Shown here: positions 1 to 5,645 of the stretch, piece by piece | Numbering within the stretch: the first letter of the stretch is position 1 | Layout of the letters: each line of letters opens with the position of its first letter | NCBI GenBank assembly: GCA_910588215.1 | Contig: CAJUQJ010000088.1 | Span: forward strand, 1 to 6,695 | Direction: 5' to 3' | Source of the DNA: an uncultured Lachnospiraceae bacterium | GTDB taxonomy: Bacteria > Bacillota > Clostridia > Lachnospirales > Lachnospiraceae | DNA length: 6,695 nucleotides | Notes under the pieces: model-generated | What the model saw: the letters and a program-made list of their open reading frames with translations, nothing else | Told to the model about the DNA's origin: nothing | Database searches by the model: none | Translations under genes and position numbers: made by a program

Positions 1-2
1 CC

Positions 3-272
3 CTTATCAATGGGAAATACAAAATGACAATTCTTTATACGCTTATGGAATTTGGTATTGTCCGGTTTAATGAAATGAAAAAATATATTGGGGAAATTTC
101 TTTCAAAACCCTTAGTTCTACTTTAAAAGAATTAGAAGCAGATCAGTTAGTACACAGAAAAGAATATCCCCAGATTCCCCCAAAGGTAGAATACAGCCTT
201 ACAGAGCGCGGAAAATCTTTAATACCAATTCTTGACGGAATGTGCGAATGGGGAGACAAAAACAGGCTATAA
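3..272 (+). CDS. HxlR-family winged-helix transcriptional regulator, 5' end outside window
   Basis: This is a DNA-binding regulator of the HxlR type (DUF24, MarR-like winged helix), a family of small dimeric regulators that often respond to redox or electrophile stress. The family signatures are clear: RFNEMKKYI, then ISFKTLSSTLKELEADQLV (recognition helix region), the wing KVEYSLTERGKSL, and the C-terminal helix ILDGMCEWG. The first ATG in the window is at 24, but the frame is open upstream to the window edge and encodes LINGKYKMTIL, which matches the family's conserved 'I.GKWK..IL' segment. The real start therefore lies upstream, and about 15 to 30 residues, including any N-terminal sensor cysteine, are not visible. 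It is the only plus-strand gene here. Its stop overlaps by six bases the end of the remnant on the opposite strand. I see no convincing terminator after it. The effector and targets cannot be told. Confidence 0.88.
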   Translation, partial: LINGKYKMTILYTLMEFGIVRFNEMKKYIGEISFKTLSSTLKELEADQLVHRKEYPQIPPKVEYSLTERGKSLIPILDGMCEWGDKNRL

Positions 273-603
273 TGAATTTAAACTTATCCTAAATCTTTTT
301 AAAAGGAGTACCCCTTCATCCTGTCTTTGGACCTCAACATCGTAGTTTTTACCCTCTGAATCTTTTGCGAATATATCAAGGACTATTGACCGTCCGCCGA
401 TGATGGGATTTCTCTCTTCTTTTTGTGTGATGACTTCCATAACCTCTATATCTCTCCGCTTCAGGAGAATATTGAGCAGAAGTCCCATTGCCTCTTTATT
501 CTCGGAACACCATCATCATAAAATCATCATCCAAAAGCCGGAAACCTTCCAGTATCTGTAAATCTTCCTTGTTTATCTGTAATTCTCTGCTGTACTCCCT
601 GCC
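267..603 (-). pseudogene. Rpn / PD-(D/E)XK nuclease-transposase family remnant, frameshifted and truncated
   Basis: This is a decayed gene of the Rpn (recombination-promoting nuclease, PDDEXK_2) family. Reading from 603, one frame gives REYSRELQINKEDLQILEGF, then LLDDDFMMMVFRE, and hits a stop at 496-498. The next frame continues directly with NKEAMGLLLNILLKR, then PIIGGRSIVLDIFAKDSEGK and YDVEVQRQDEG, ending in a stop at 267-269. Spacing between DDDFM and the LLLNILL helix is that expected for the family, so one gene was split by a small indel near 499-502. The nuclease core is visible as the Asp of VLDIF and the ExQ of VEVQR. Intact members run to roughly 300 residues; this one has only about the first 110, and the last 15 residues no longer match well. 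An in-frame stop at 604-606 just upstream suggests the start has decayed too. It follows the anti-sigma gene with no visible terminator between them. Not expected to give an active protein. Confidence 0.75.
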
Positions 604-651
604 TTACTTTAGAAACATCGGAAGTTCAATGATCCTGCTGCTGTATTTTCC

Positions 652-2160
652 TTATTCTTCAACCACTTTCAGTTCCATATTGCCTGTTGATCCATCCTCG
701 CTATACAGGTAATACCATCCTCCCTGCGATAACAGGGCCTGCGTAGAATATCGCTCATCAGCCTCCGGTATAATATCCGCAATATCCTGAAAACGTTCCA
801 GATATGCGTCGTAACCAGCCCAGGGCCAGAATGTTTCCGCTTCCAGCGCCTGCATGCTCCTATCGGCGATCGTGTACAGATAGATCTCTCTGCTTCCTGT
901 CTTTGGCAGTATCTGTATCTGGCCTTTCTGGCTCATACCGATCTCTCCTCCCTGCTCCCAGGAAAAATCACACTCCTCAAGAGAAATCAATTCCTCCTTC
1001 CTGTCGCACCATGCATCCCAGAGCCAGACTGATCGCCCTTCCTCATATACTACATTGCCATATGAGACAGACAAGATCCGCACGTCCGATATCTGTCCTC
1101 CGCCGCCGTTTTCTGCAGTCTGTGTATTGCGCTCTGACTCTTTACCAGCCGTATCCCCGGCTGTTTCGGCCTGCGCCGCCTTTGTCTGTCCGAGAACAAT
1201 CTCCCTCTCTGTTCCGCCGTCATGGAGCAAAAGCGCTGCCGTTTTATCCGGATCTATGGCCGTATCCAGAGAAATCTCAAAGCAAAATTCTTCCGCCTCG
1301 TCCATATGCCCGGACATGCTTAACTGCATTCCGTTCTCTTCTATGACACTCCCGTCCTCATACCGCACACCTGTCAGATACACCGTCTTTCCCCATACGG
1401 CATGTTGTGCGGTTTCTTTTTCCGTATACATCCGAATCCGAAAAGGACTGATCTCCATCTTACTGAAAAGCAGTTCATGTCCCCCCAGCACACAAGTCTC
1501 CTTCGGATAGAACTGCACCAGATCCGCCGTTGCCGGCAGACTCAGAGGAATCTCCCACTCCCCTTCTGCCAGACAGGCAACAGTTTCCGTCTGCTCTGTC
1601 TGCACCAGATCTTTAAATCTTACACGGATCTTTGCTCCATCCGGCAGCTTTTCTTCATAATACATGATCTGCAGTTCCAACAGTACCTTCTGCTCTGCAA
1701 ACGAATCCTCCACGAATCTGTGAACACATCCGAGATCTGTCCCTACGACTTCACATTCTTCAAACAGAATATCTCCATTCCATTCTTCTATGCCGTCCGG
1801 CACTGTCATTTCGATCAGAAAATAACCATAGGAATCTGTCCTGACTGCCTGCAGGGCCTCGAATTTCATTCCATTTCCTTCCGTTACGGTATCCTGTACC
1901 GACGCCACATGTTCCATGGAAAGCTTATCTTCCAATTCCTTATCCGTTCCGAAATGAGTAGACAGGCTTTTATGCCATTCCATCACACCGGCTGCCACTG
2001 CCGTCACGGATGCGCAGGCAAGAATTGCCGCCGCAAGGATCAATCCATACTTTCGACGTCCTCTCCTTATGCCGGAGGGATTCTCTTCCAACTGCGACAG
2101 GGTCTGTTCAAACTGTCTGTGAAAATTTTCGGGTAATTCTTTATAAATATCTCTCTTCAT
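652..2160 (-). CDS. Membrane-bound anti-sigma factor-like protein (DUF4179-like), large extracellular part
   Basis: This 502-residue protein is the probable partner of the sigma factor encoded just upstream. Residues 1-37 are a basic cytoplasmic segment (KRDIYKELP, then RRGRRK) that would hold the sigma factor. Residues 38-58 form one membrane span (LILAAAILACASVTAVAAGV). The rest is extracellular: a beta-rich first part (about 70-325, DUF4179-like by its position after the span and its content), a Gln/Thr/Gly-rich linker (about 326-356, ending in NGGGGQ), and a second beta-rich part (357-502). Small sigma genes followed by DUF4179 membrane proteins are a recurring pair in Clostridia, with the second protein as anti-sigma factor; the role here is inferred from that context. 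An AGGAGGT site 5 bases before the ATG overlaps the sigma stop, which points to coupled translation. An internal LPKTG (418-422) is not a sorting signal because no membrane span follows it. The signal sensed is unknown. Confidence 0.8.
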   Translation of the reverse strand: MKRDIYKELPENFHRQFEQTLSQLEENPSGIRRGRRKYGLILAAAILACASVTAVAAGVMEWHKSLSTHFGTDKELEDKLSMEHVASVQDTVTEGNGMKFEALQAVRTDSYGYFLIEMTVPDGIEEWNGDILFEECEVVGTDLGCVHRFVEDSFAEQKVLLELQIMYYEEKLPDGAKIRVRFKDLVQTEQTETVACLAEGEWEIPLSLPATADLVQFYPKETCVLGGHELLFSKMEISPFRIRMYTEKETAQHAVWGKTVYLTGVRYEDGSVIEENGMQLSMSGHMDEAEEFCFEISLDTAIDPDKTAALLLHDGGTEREIVLGQTKAAQAETAGDTAGKESERNTQTAENGGGGQISDVRILSVSYGNVVYEEGRSVWLWDAWCDRKEELISLEECDFSWEQGGEIGMSQKGQIQILPKTGSREIYLYTIADRSMQALEAETFWPWAGYDAYLERFQDIADIIPEADERYSTQALLSQGGWYYLYSEDGSTGNMELKVVEE

Positions 2161-2165
2161 TCCTG

Positions 2166-2172
2166 ACCTCCT
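2166..2172 (-). promoter_or_regulatory. Ribosome-binding site of the anti-sigma gene, overlapping the sigma stop codon
   Basis: The minus strand reads AGGAGGT with a 5-base spacer to the ATG at 2158-2160. The last two bases of the sigma gene's TAG stop (2171-2173) lie inside this site. Ribosomes ending on the sigma gene can therefore reinitiate on the anti-sigma gene, which would keep the two proteins in a fixed ratio. Confidence 0.8.
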
Positions 2173-2647
2173 AATCCTTCAACCTGTCCTTCAACTGTAT
2201 TCTGGCCCTGCGCAGCCTGCTTTTGACGGTACCATCGGGCATCTGCATGATACGCGCGATCTGTCTGATGGAATAACCTTCAATATAGTACAAAAGCACG
2301 CAGATCCTGTCTTTCTCCTTCAGGGCATCGATCGCCTTATACAGATCCAGATATTCTTCCTGCACATAATTGCCAAAATCTACCTGTGCATCCAGCATCT
2401 GTTCTTCCATGGGAATCAAGCGCTTCTGCCGACGCAGCAGGGAATAGCATTCGTTGAGCAGGATCCTCATGATCCAGGTCTTGAAATACTCTTGCTTCTT
2501 CAACGTATTCCGTCCTGCATATGCTTTGACCACTGCTTCCTGCACCGCATCAGCACATTCCTGTTCCCTGCGCAGAACAGAGAAGGCAAGGTGAAACATG
2601 TCAGCCTCTACCTGAGACATAAGATTTACAAATTGTTCTTTTTCCAT
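2171..2647 (-). CDS. RNA polymerase sigma factor, sigma-70 family (ECF-like)
   Basis: This 158-residue protein directs RNA polymerase to a small set of alternative promoters. Region 2 spans about residues 12-75, with the typical FHLAFSVLRREQECADAVQE helix and the core/-10 binding segment ending YFKTWIMRILLNECYSLLRR. Region 4 spans about 100-155 with the helix-turn-helix GYSIRQIARIMQMPDGTVKS followed by RLRRAR, which binds the -35 element. There is no region 1 or 3, and the length is normal for an ECF-type sigma factor. The ATG at 2645-2647 is preceded by GAGGA with a suitable gap. It is the first gene of a two-gene operon with the membrane protein downstream (10-base gap), its likely anti-sigma factor. 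Such operons are usually autoregulated, but I could not pick a convincing promoter upstream. Regulon unknown. Confidence 0.93.
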   Translation of the reverse strand: MEKEQFVNLMSQVEADMFHLAFSVLRREQECADAVQEAVVKAYAGRNTLKKQEYFKTWIMRILLNECYSLLRRQKRLIPMEEQMLDAQVDFGNYVQEEYLDLYKAIDALKEKDRICVLLYYIEGYSIRQIARIMQMPDGTVKSRLRRARIQLKDRLKD

Positions 2648-2989
2648 TGTCTTTCCTCGTTTTCCAATATGTCATTTTGACCCGCTGCATCCCATGTCAT
2701 TCCATATAGCGTGCGAAGTACTTCCCCGGGTGTTTGTATCAAAGTCTGTCAAGGAATGCAAGTATGTAAAGAATATCTATGGCAACAGCTCTGCGCATTT
2801 ACTGCGTTGAGCGTACACGCGCCTTGCATACATGCAGCTTGTCTGCATGTATGCATTGTGTGCATCTTATACTTGCACCATACTTTTCGCAGAACATTAG
2901 TATCTGGATAAACATGAGGTGCACGTATGAAACTTCAAACTTGTTTGTTGTTTCTTACTAATTAGATGCAGCAGAACCTCAAACGGTTT
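2648..2989. other. Non-coding leader region upstream of the sigma operon
   Basis: About 340 bases lie between the sigma start and the terminator of the DUF5107 gene. I see no believable gene: the short open frames on the plus strand are Cys- and His-rich, lack ribosome-binding sites and resemble no family. The stretch must hold the sigma operon promoter. A TTGACA at 2747-2752 on the minus strand has no acceptable -10 at 16-18 bases, and no clear ECF-type -35/-10 pair stands out. The middle is rich in TGCA and contains the nested inverted repeat listed separately. A 10-base palindrome, GAAGTACTTC, also lies near 2714-2723. Confidence 0.6.
2757..2877. repeat. Nested inverted repeats: perfect 13-bp hairpin inside a 9-bp pair
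   Basis: TGCATACATGCAG (2825-2837) is followed after five bases by its exact reverse complement CTGCATGTATGCA (2843-2855). Outside it, TGCAAGTAT (2757-2765) is matched by ATACTTGCA (2869-2877), again exact. No U-run follows the hairpin on either strand, so it is not a standard terminator. It may be an operator, a leader RNA structure of the sigma operon, or a remnant of a small repeat element. Confidence 0.75.
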
Positions 2990-3041
2990 AAAAAAACAAA
3001 AACCTCATAAAAGAAGATTTCACATCCTCTTCTATGAGGTT
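2990..3041 (-). terminator. Rho-independent terminator of the DUF5107 gene
   Basis: On the minus strand an 18-base-pair stem (arms 3024-3041 and 3001-3018) closes a 5-base loop (3019-3023). Two pairs are G-U on the minus-strand RNA but would be A-C mismatches on the plus-strand RNA. A T-rich run TTTGTTTTTTT follows on the minus strand. Both points show that it works for minus-strand transcription. It lies about 85 bases past the stop of the DUF5107 gene and separates it from the sigma operon. Confidence 0.93.
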
Positions 3042-3124
3042 ATCTCATCTAAATGGCACGTACATTACCCGGTACCGGTTCTGCTTCCTTTAACTTTATT
3101 GCAGGCAAGCAGCGGGGTCTTTGA

Positions 3125-5050
3125 TTAGCTTGTCCTGAAATTATATATATAAGGAACGGCTGTTGCTGTTCCATGAACAATCTCAGTTACCTCTTCCCAG
3201 AGTTCCTGAATAGAACCTTCACCTTCCCGAATATCCTCCAGTTCTATTCCGCCATTATGCTCAAGAATATATAATGCATCTGTATAGCTTCCCATTTTAG
3301 CCAATGCGAATGCATAATAAAATTTTAGTTTTCCGATTTCCTGCTCCTGCTTTTCGAGAAGCCTGTAGAAATCACACAGGGGCTCAAAGGCTTCGTTTTG
3401 AATCAGAATACGGAATCCTTCTTTAAGATAGGAAGTATCCTTGCTGCGCGCTTTCATTCCCTCCAGAATATTATAAACAGCTTCATCCCTATTCCCCATC
3501 TTCATATAAGAGCAGCTTAGCGCATGTCTGGCCCACGGGTTCTGCGCCAGAGAACACGATCTTTCAAAGGCTCTGATGGCACGTTCATATTCCTTGCTGT
3601 CAAAGTATCCCAGTCCCAGATGATAAAAGGCATACCAGTTCTGCTTATTTTCCTCTTTCAGACATGCCTGCTCCATGAAAGAAACATTCGTCCGTTCTAT
3701 CATAAACTCGTCCGGGCGGTCATCCGGCGAGGGGGTATGCAGAATACCTGTCTCAAAAAAATCTTTCCATTTCAGAAGATTTTCTGATGTTAATTCAAAC
3801 TGCAGATGGCCCGTATTTTTCCTTTGCAGCTCCATTGCGCCATACTGCCTGCCTGTGTAAACTAAAGCGGCTTCCTTTTTGGCAAATGACTGCCAACGCG
3901 AGGCAATCTCATCCAATGCCTCCGGGATTCGCTGTTCAAGAATAGCTTTTGTCAAATTATTGGTTCTTTCCGAGTGAGATCTCTCCATATCTTCCTTTGG
4001 AATCTGAACTGCTCCATATCGTTCCAGCCATTCCCATGTGGTATGGGGAGCCATCGGTATACATCCATATTGTGTTTTCCCCAGGCCGGCCTGGATTTCA
4101 ACATAGGGATCCTTATGCTCAGTTAAGAATTCCTGCCAGCGCATCGATGCAGTCTGGTGCCCCCAGCTAAACAGCTTCCTGCTTCTGAGTCTGTCCGACG
4201 AAACATGCAGCAGTCCGTAACCTTCTGCATTAACATTCGCTATGTACTTAGGAGATTTTTCCGGTATATCAAAAAAATAGTCTACTGCATAGGGAATTTC
4301 CTGGTAATTGGTTATATCCACTCCTTCCACAACAGGAATGTCTACTTTATAGACTAATCCTTCCTTATTGGTATAAGCGCTGTCCGCAGGGACAATGATC
4401 CTGCCTCCCATATGCTCCGGTACGGCTATATTGCTCCACCAGTACATAGGGATTACGTTTTCGCTTTCGTTGTAAATCCGCATTGCACAGTTTAAATACG
4501 GCTCATCTTCAAGCCAGAAATCCATCTGCCAAATTACTTTTCTGATCCTTTCGTACTGGTACATTCGTAAAACCGGAAAATTCTCGTCCGTCTTTGTTTC
4601 CGCAATATGTAATGCCTCTGTCGTGAAAGGGCTATGCCCGATCACACCTATATTCCATTCAACACCGCCGCTAAACCACGCATTGCGGCAAGCCAGGTTG
4701 CTGAACCTTAATACATCATTAGTGTATAATAGATTTTCTCCTTTACTCTTATCCCATAATTCCCAGAGCCTTCCTCCATATTCGGTTAAGAAAACAGCTT
4801 TTATATGCTCATTTTCTAAAATGGCAACATCGACTGTCCCCTCTTTGAGTCCCCTCTTGTAATTGTCGTACTGACGGTAAGGATACATATTGTCTACGCG
4901 ACCATATCCTTCAAATATTTCTTCTTTTTCGCCCAGCGAAAATTGAAGTTCATTCTGTAATATTGAAATGCCGAGAAGATCCGGTAAGGAGGACTCTTCT
5001 CCTAATCCGGCCATTCGCATTTCCTTTTTTTGAAATTTTAATGTCTGCAC
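3125..5050 (-). CDS. DUF5107 domain and TPR repeat protein
   Basis: This protein of about 640 residues has an N-terminal DUF5107 domain (about 40-350, counted from a TTG at 5062). The domain is a predicted beta-sandwich of the galactose-mutarotase-like kind found in carbohydrate-related proteins. Family hallmarks are YGGRLWELWDK, NLACRNAWFSGGVEWNIGVI, VIPMYWWSNIAVPE, RIIVPADSAY and LRSRKLFSWG, then VEIQAGLGKTQ. TPR-like helical pairs follow at about 475-510, 512-535 and 575-605. Many relatives have longer TPR tails. No signal peptide or membrane span is seen, so it is likely cytoplasmic. A sugar-binding or glycan-processing role is plausible from the fold; the reaction is unknown. Start choice: the TTG at 5060-5062 has a purine-rich site directly against it, which is too close. 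GTG at 5048-5050 has GGAG six bases upstream and keeps the conserved first strand. ATG at 5012-5014 is an alternative. It is transcribed alone, from its own promoter to its own terminator. Confidence 0.88.
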   Translation of the reverse strand: MQTLKFQKKEMRMAGLGEESSLPDLLGISILQNELQFSLGEKEEIFEGYGRVDNMYPYRQYDNYKRGLKEGTVDVAILENEHIKAVFLTEYGGRLWELWDKSKGENLLYTNDVLRFSNLACRNAWFSGGVEWNIGVIGHSPFTTEALHIAETKTDENFPVLRMYQYERIRKVIWQMDFWLEDEPYLNCAMRIYNESENVIPMYWWSNIAVPEHMGGRIIVPADSAYTNKEGLVYKVDIPVVEGVDITNYQEIPYAVDYFFDIPEKSPKYIANVNAEGYGLLHVSSDRLRSRKLFSWGHQTASMRWQEFLTEHKDPYVEIQAGLGKTQYGCIPMAPHTTWEWLERYGAVQIPKEDMERSHSERTNNLTKAILEQRIPEALDEIASRWQSFAKKEAALVYTGRQYGAMELQRKNTGHLQFELTSENLLKWKDFFETGILHTPSPDDRPDEFMIERTNVSFMEQACLKEENKQNWYAFYHLGLGYFDSKEYERAIRAFERSCSLAQNPWARHALSCSYMKMGNRDEAVYNILEGMKARSKDTSYLKEGFRILIQNEAFEPLCDFYRLLEKQEQEIGKLKFYYAFALAKMGSYTDALYILEHNGGIELEDIREGEGSIQELWEEVTEIVHGTATAVPYIYNFRTS

Positions 5051-5084
5051 CAGTGTCTCCAATCCTTCTATTGTTTTTATGTTG

Positions 5085-5113
5085 ATTATAATAAATCCCT
5101 CACTTGATTACAA
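5085..5113 (-). promoter_or_regulatory. Sigma-A-type promoter of the DUF5107 gene
   Basis: On the minus strand TTGTAA (5108-5113) is followed after exactly 17 bases by TATAAT (5085-5090). The -10 is perfect and the -35 matches four of six consensus bases. The start of transcription would fall near 5078, leaving a leader of about 25-30 bases. The -35 sits inside CTTG-N4-CAAG (5103-5114), a weak candidate operator. Confidence 0.8.
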
Positions 5114-5130
5114 GAGCAAGACCGCAGGAT

Positions 5131-5164
5131 AAAAAAAGGAGCAATGGTCGCCCACTGCCCCTTT
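5131..5164 (-). terminator. Rho-independent terminator of the surface-protein operon
   Basis: On the minus strand GGGGCAGTGG and CCATTGCTCC pair over 10 bases with two G-U pairs around the loop GCGA, a stable GNRA tetraloop, followed by seven Ts. Three more A-T pairs can extend the base of the stem. The G-U pairs and the T-run fix the direction as minus. It lies about 30 bases after the stop of the 64-residue membrane protein gene. Confidence 0.93.
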
Positions 5165-5192
5165 CTTGTTTCCAACTATTCCTTATATTGTA

Positions 5193-5387
5193 TCATCTCT
5201 TCGCTTTGTCAAGGGGGACTGTATCATTCGCGTACAACGCTGAGATCTGATCTTCTAACTCCCTCTCCTGCTGCTTCATATCATGATGCTTCCAGGCAAC
5301 TACCACGATCACCAGAATCAGTATGATGGCCGCCGGCAGATCCCACCAGCAGAAGCCGAGTGTGGTATGTTCCAAAATATATGACAT
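5193..5387 (-). CDS. Small single-pass membrane protein (second of a related pair)
   Basis: I do not recognise this 64-residue protein. It has a short N-terminal part, one membrane span at about 14-32 (PAAIILILVIVVVAW) and a charged, helix-prone C-terminal tail (KHHDMKQQERELEDQISAL). Basic residues right after the span put the tail in the cytoplasm. The start is the second of two close in-frame ATGs (5385-5387), because it has AGGAGG at a 7-base spacing while the ATG at 5391-5393 is one base from that site. The entry to the span, LGFCWWDLPA, matches LGMHFWEIPA in the preceding gene (LG, W, D/E, L/I, PA shared), so the two look like diverged copies. It is the last gene of its operon, 12-18 bases after the previous one. 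A small holin-like protein or type I toxin has a similar outline, but the operon position favours a partner of the surface protein. Confidence 0.82.
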   Translation of the reverse strand: MSYILEHTTLGFCWWDLPAAIILILVIVVVAWKHHDMKQQERELEDQISALYANDTVPLDKAKR

Positions 5388-5405
5388 ATTCATTCCTCCT
5401 TCTCG

Positions 5406-5615
5406 TTACATTGTTGCTGCGGTGTCTCCCGCCGCGTCCTTCTGCATGGCTTCCAGTCTCTGTGTCCTCTCTTTGTCAAAACGTTCATCCCGTTTCTTCT
5501 GATTCCGGCTGTGTACCAAAAGCTCCACCAGTGTGATCACTCCTGCGATCAGCGCCGGTATTTCCCAGAAGTGCATGCCTAAGTTGTGTACAGATTCAAA
5601 TAAATTCATCCACAT
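5406..5615 (-). CDS. Small single-pass membrane protein (first of a related pair)
   Basis: I do not recognise this 69-residue protein. Residues 1-16 are a short outer segment, about 17-35 are the membrane span (FWEIPALIAGVITLVELLV), and 36-60 are a strongly charged, probably helical cytoplasmic tail (HSRNQKKRDERFDKERTQRL), ending in an Ala/Thr-rich stretch. The positive-inside rule gives an outside N-terminus. The AAGGAGGT site with a 7-base gap to the ATG is near ideal, so expression should be efficient. It starts 30 bases after the stop of the large surface protein and ends 12 bases before the ribosome-binding region of its smaller relative. Its layout also matches the C-terminal anchor of the surface protein (a span, then HSMKKRQEKL), which suggests that the three act in the same membrane site. 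Confidence 0.84.
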   Translation of the reverse strand: MWMNLFESVHNLGMHFWEIPALIAGVITLVELLVHSRNQKKRDERFDKERTQRLEAMQKDAAGDTAATM

Positions 5616-5645
5616 ATTATATACCTCCTTCTTACCTGCGCATCT

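Noticed and set aside
895..909. LPKTG sequence in the anti-sigma protein as a possible sortase signal
   Set aside because: It lies about 80 residues before the C-terminus with no hydrophobic span or basic tail after it.
804..2136. Long plus-strand open frames opposite the anti-sigma gene
   Set aside because: They are shadows of the 502-residue minus-strand gene, without family resemblance or ribosome-binding sites.
2747..2752. TTGACA on the minus strand as the -35 of the sigma operon
   Set aside because: No acceptable -10 at 16-18 bases; the downstream sequence is CCCGGGG.
2714..2855. CRISPR or attachment-site reading of the repeated TGCA-rich leader
   Set aside because: There are no regularly spaced direct repeats, no integrase gene and no tRNA; only inverted repeats are present.
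2711..2961. Plus-strand open frames of 60-66 codons in the sigma leader
   Set aside because: Cys/His-rich nonsense-like sequence over the inverted repeats, no ribosome-binding site, two overlapping frames equally open.
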